Positions 4,345 to 5,492 of a stretch of DNA of 5,492 nt are shown here, piece by piece; position 1 is the first letter of the stretch, and every line of letters starts with the position of its first letter. This stretch comes from Roseiflexaceae bacterium (lineage in GTDB: Bacteria; Chloroflexota; Chloroflexia; Chloroflexales; Roseiflexaceae). Made by a program: the position numbers and the translations under genes. Under the pieces are notes generated by a model. That model ran no database searches, was not told the DNA's origin, and was given only the letters and a program-made list of their open reading frames with translations. Location: assembly GCA_947462525.1 (NCBI GenBank), contig CANHPK010000139.1, positions 1 through 5,492 on the forward strand. The letters are read 5' to 3'.

Positions 4345-5394
4345 ATGCTACTCATCGATCTCGACCCGCATCAGATAACCGTCGAACACGATACCCTGCG
4401 CGAAGACGTCGGTGACGTCAGCGGTTTGGCCGCTACGATTGCCGAACAGGGCATGCTCCAACCCTTGGGCGTTGTCCAGCAGAGCGACGGAGGCTACCAG
4501 CTGCTGTACGGTTTGCGGCGTCGGACTGCTGCAATCCAGCTCGGCATGCCCACGGTGCCGTGTTTGGTGTTTGCCGACGAGGCCGAACGCAACCTCGTAC
4601 GCCAACTCACCGAAAACCTGCAGCGCCGCGACCTCAACGACCTCGAACAAGCCAATGCTTTTGCCCGGTTGCGCAGTCAATTCGCCCGAGCGACCCCCGA
4701 TGCCGACGAGGGCACCCTCGACGAGGCAGTCGGGCAAACGGTAGGGTTGTCGGCACGCACCGTGCGTCGCTATTTGGGGTTGCTCGACCTCGATGTGAGC
4801 ATCCAGTCGTTCCTCCGGACCGGGCAGCTGACCGTCACCCAGGCACAGCATCTGCGTCGCATCGGCAACGAACAAACCCGTATCGAACTGGCCCGTACCG
4901 CTGTCGACGAGGGCATGTCGGCGGCCGAACTGAGCCGTTTGGCCAGTTTTTTTGCGGCCAATCCCGACGAGTCATTAGACAGCGCCATACAATCCTTCCA
5001 GCAGCCCAAAGCGGGCATGGCAGGAACACCGGGGTTTGGTGGCATGCCTATGGGAGATGACACCGGCTATCTCCCACCCGAGCTCCACGAATTCGAGCTC
5101 GCTGCCCCACAACCAGCGCTCCACGGCAGCGACGCGGGTGCGTACTTGGCAGATGACAGTGTGATGGGCAGCTCCAAGATCCGCCAAGCCAAAATCAAAT
5201 CACTCGACCACATGGTCGACGAAACCGATCGGCTGCTCCGGGTCTTTGCAGAGGGGCAACTCCAGCGTTGGCTCGACCGAGACGAAAACGCACCGATCAA
5301 AGTCGGCATGATGATTGTGCATCTCCGGCGCCTCCTCAAGGGGTTGAACGACGTGGTGCAGAGTGAACAATGGGCTATTGACATCGATGAATGA
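4345..5394 (+). CDS. ParB/Spo0J-family protein, atypical
   Basis: A DNA-binding protein of 349 residues. The N-terminal ParB domain (about 1-100) shows IDLDPHQI (4-11) in place of the usual NPxQPR, then AATIAEQGMLQPLGV (29-43), GYQLLYGLRRRTAA (50-63) and the well-kept ENLQRRDL (90-97), which in ParB forms part of the CTP-binding and hydrolysis site. The canonical GERR is GLRR (56-59), so the acidic residue is lost. A helix-turn-helix region covers about 125-173 (VGLSARTVRRYLGLL). A Gly/Pro/Met-rich linker (about 218-265) leads to a charged helical C-terminus (about 275-345) that I do not recognise as the normal ParB dimerisation domain. ATG at 4345 has GAGGGA just upstream. No parA is in the window, so a role in chromosome segregation is not assured; transcriptional or nucleoid functions also fit. 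The next gene begins 8 nt after the stop. Confidence 0.88.
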   Translation: MLLIDLDPHQITVEHDTLREDVGDVSGLAATIAEQGMLQPLGVVQQSDGGYQLLYGLRRRTAAIQLGMPTVPCLVFADEAERNLVRQLTENLQRRDLNDLEQANAFARLRSQFARATPDADEGTLDEAVGQTVGLSARTVRRYLGLLDLDVSIQSFLRTGQLTVTQAQHLRRIGNEQTRIELARTAVDEGMSAAELSRLASFFAANPDESLDSAIQSFQQPKAGMAGTPGFGGMPMGDDTGYLPPELHEFELAAPQPALHGSDAGAYLADDSVMGSSKIRQAKIKSLDHMVDETDRLLRVFAEGQLQRWLDRDENAPIKVGMMIVHLRRLLKGLNDVVQSEQWAIDIDE

Positions 5395-5402
5395 GGTGGC
5401 AC

Positions 5403-5492
5403 ATGACGAATCGTCCCAGTGGGGTACGGCGGAGCTCCAAACAGACCTTTCGGCGCCGCTTGGTGATTTTTCGTTCCCTCTTTCGCGAACCC
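5403..5492 (+). CDS. N-terminus of an unidentified gene, partial
   Basis: Thirty codons are open from ATG at 5403 to the window end. GAGG (5393-5396), overlapping the stop of the ParB-like gene, is a ribosome-binding site 6 nt upstream. With an 8-nt gap, the two genes are probably co-transcribed and translationally linked. The visible peptide, MTNRPSGVRRSSKQTF then RRRLVIFRSLFREP, is strongly basic, with nine Arg or Lys in 30. Such a start would suit a cytoplasmic tail before a membrane segment or a nucleic-acid-binding protein. Too little is visible to name it. Confidence 0.65.
   Translation, partial: MTNRPSGVRRSSKQTFRRRLVIFRSLFREP

Overview
The window looks like a piece of bacterial chromosome of moderate to high GC. 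Its genes are well spaced, use Shine-Dalgarno-type starts, and include a CCA-encoding tRNA. Pro/Thr-rich linkers in two lipoproteins, abundant GC-rich intergenic hairpin repeats and a solo ParB-like protein would fit a member of the Chloroflexota. That placement is an inference from style, not from a marker gene.

Layout. From 1 to 1291, on the minus strand, are two tandem lipoprotein genes. The left one runs off the window. They are divergent paralogues of a family I do not recognise: they share a lipobox Cys at residue 18, a Pro/Thr-rich linker, a C-x6-WN-x2-FAP motif, a second Cys, and a 75-residue tail that aligns without gaps. From 1292 to 1847 lies a noncoding stretch holding degenerate GC-rich repeats and a good promoter. 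From 1848 to 2555 is a plus-strand short-chain dehydrogenase/reductase (SDR). From 2556 to 2939 is a second repeat cluster, including a nested hairpin followed by six Ts, and then the tRNA terminator. At 2940-3014 (minus) is tRNA-Lys(CUU) with its own promoter. From 3163 to 4266 (plus) is a site-2-protease-type intramembrane metalloprotease with two CBS domains. From 4345 to 5394 (plus) is a ParB/Spo0J-family protein with an altered N-terminal arginine-patch motif and an unfamiliar C-terminus. An open-ended gene starts at 5403, probably in an operon with it.

How the parts relate. I see no single pathway. The lipoproteins are probably exported to the outer face of the membrane. The SDR is a monocistronic oxidoreductase bracketed by two direct copies of one 47-nt dispersed repeat (1554-1600 and 2682-2728). 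The tRNA and the protease are divergently transcribed from a short shared region containing an operator-like inverted repeat. The ParB-like gene and its follower form a separate unit.

The points most worth a second look are the lipoprotein paralogue pair, the nested-hairpin repeat family flanking the SDR, the inverted repeat in the protease promoter, and the atypical ParB. I do not see evidence of a CRISPR array, insertion sequence, phage or recognisable defence system. No searches were run, and all alignments were counted by hand.
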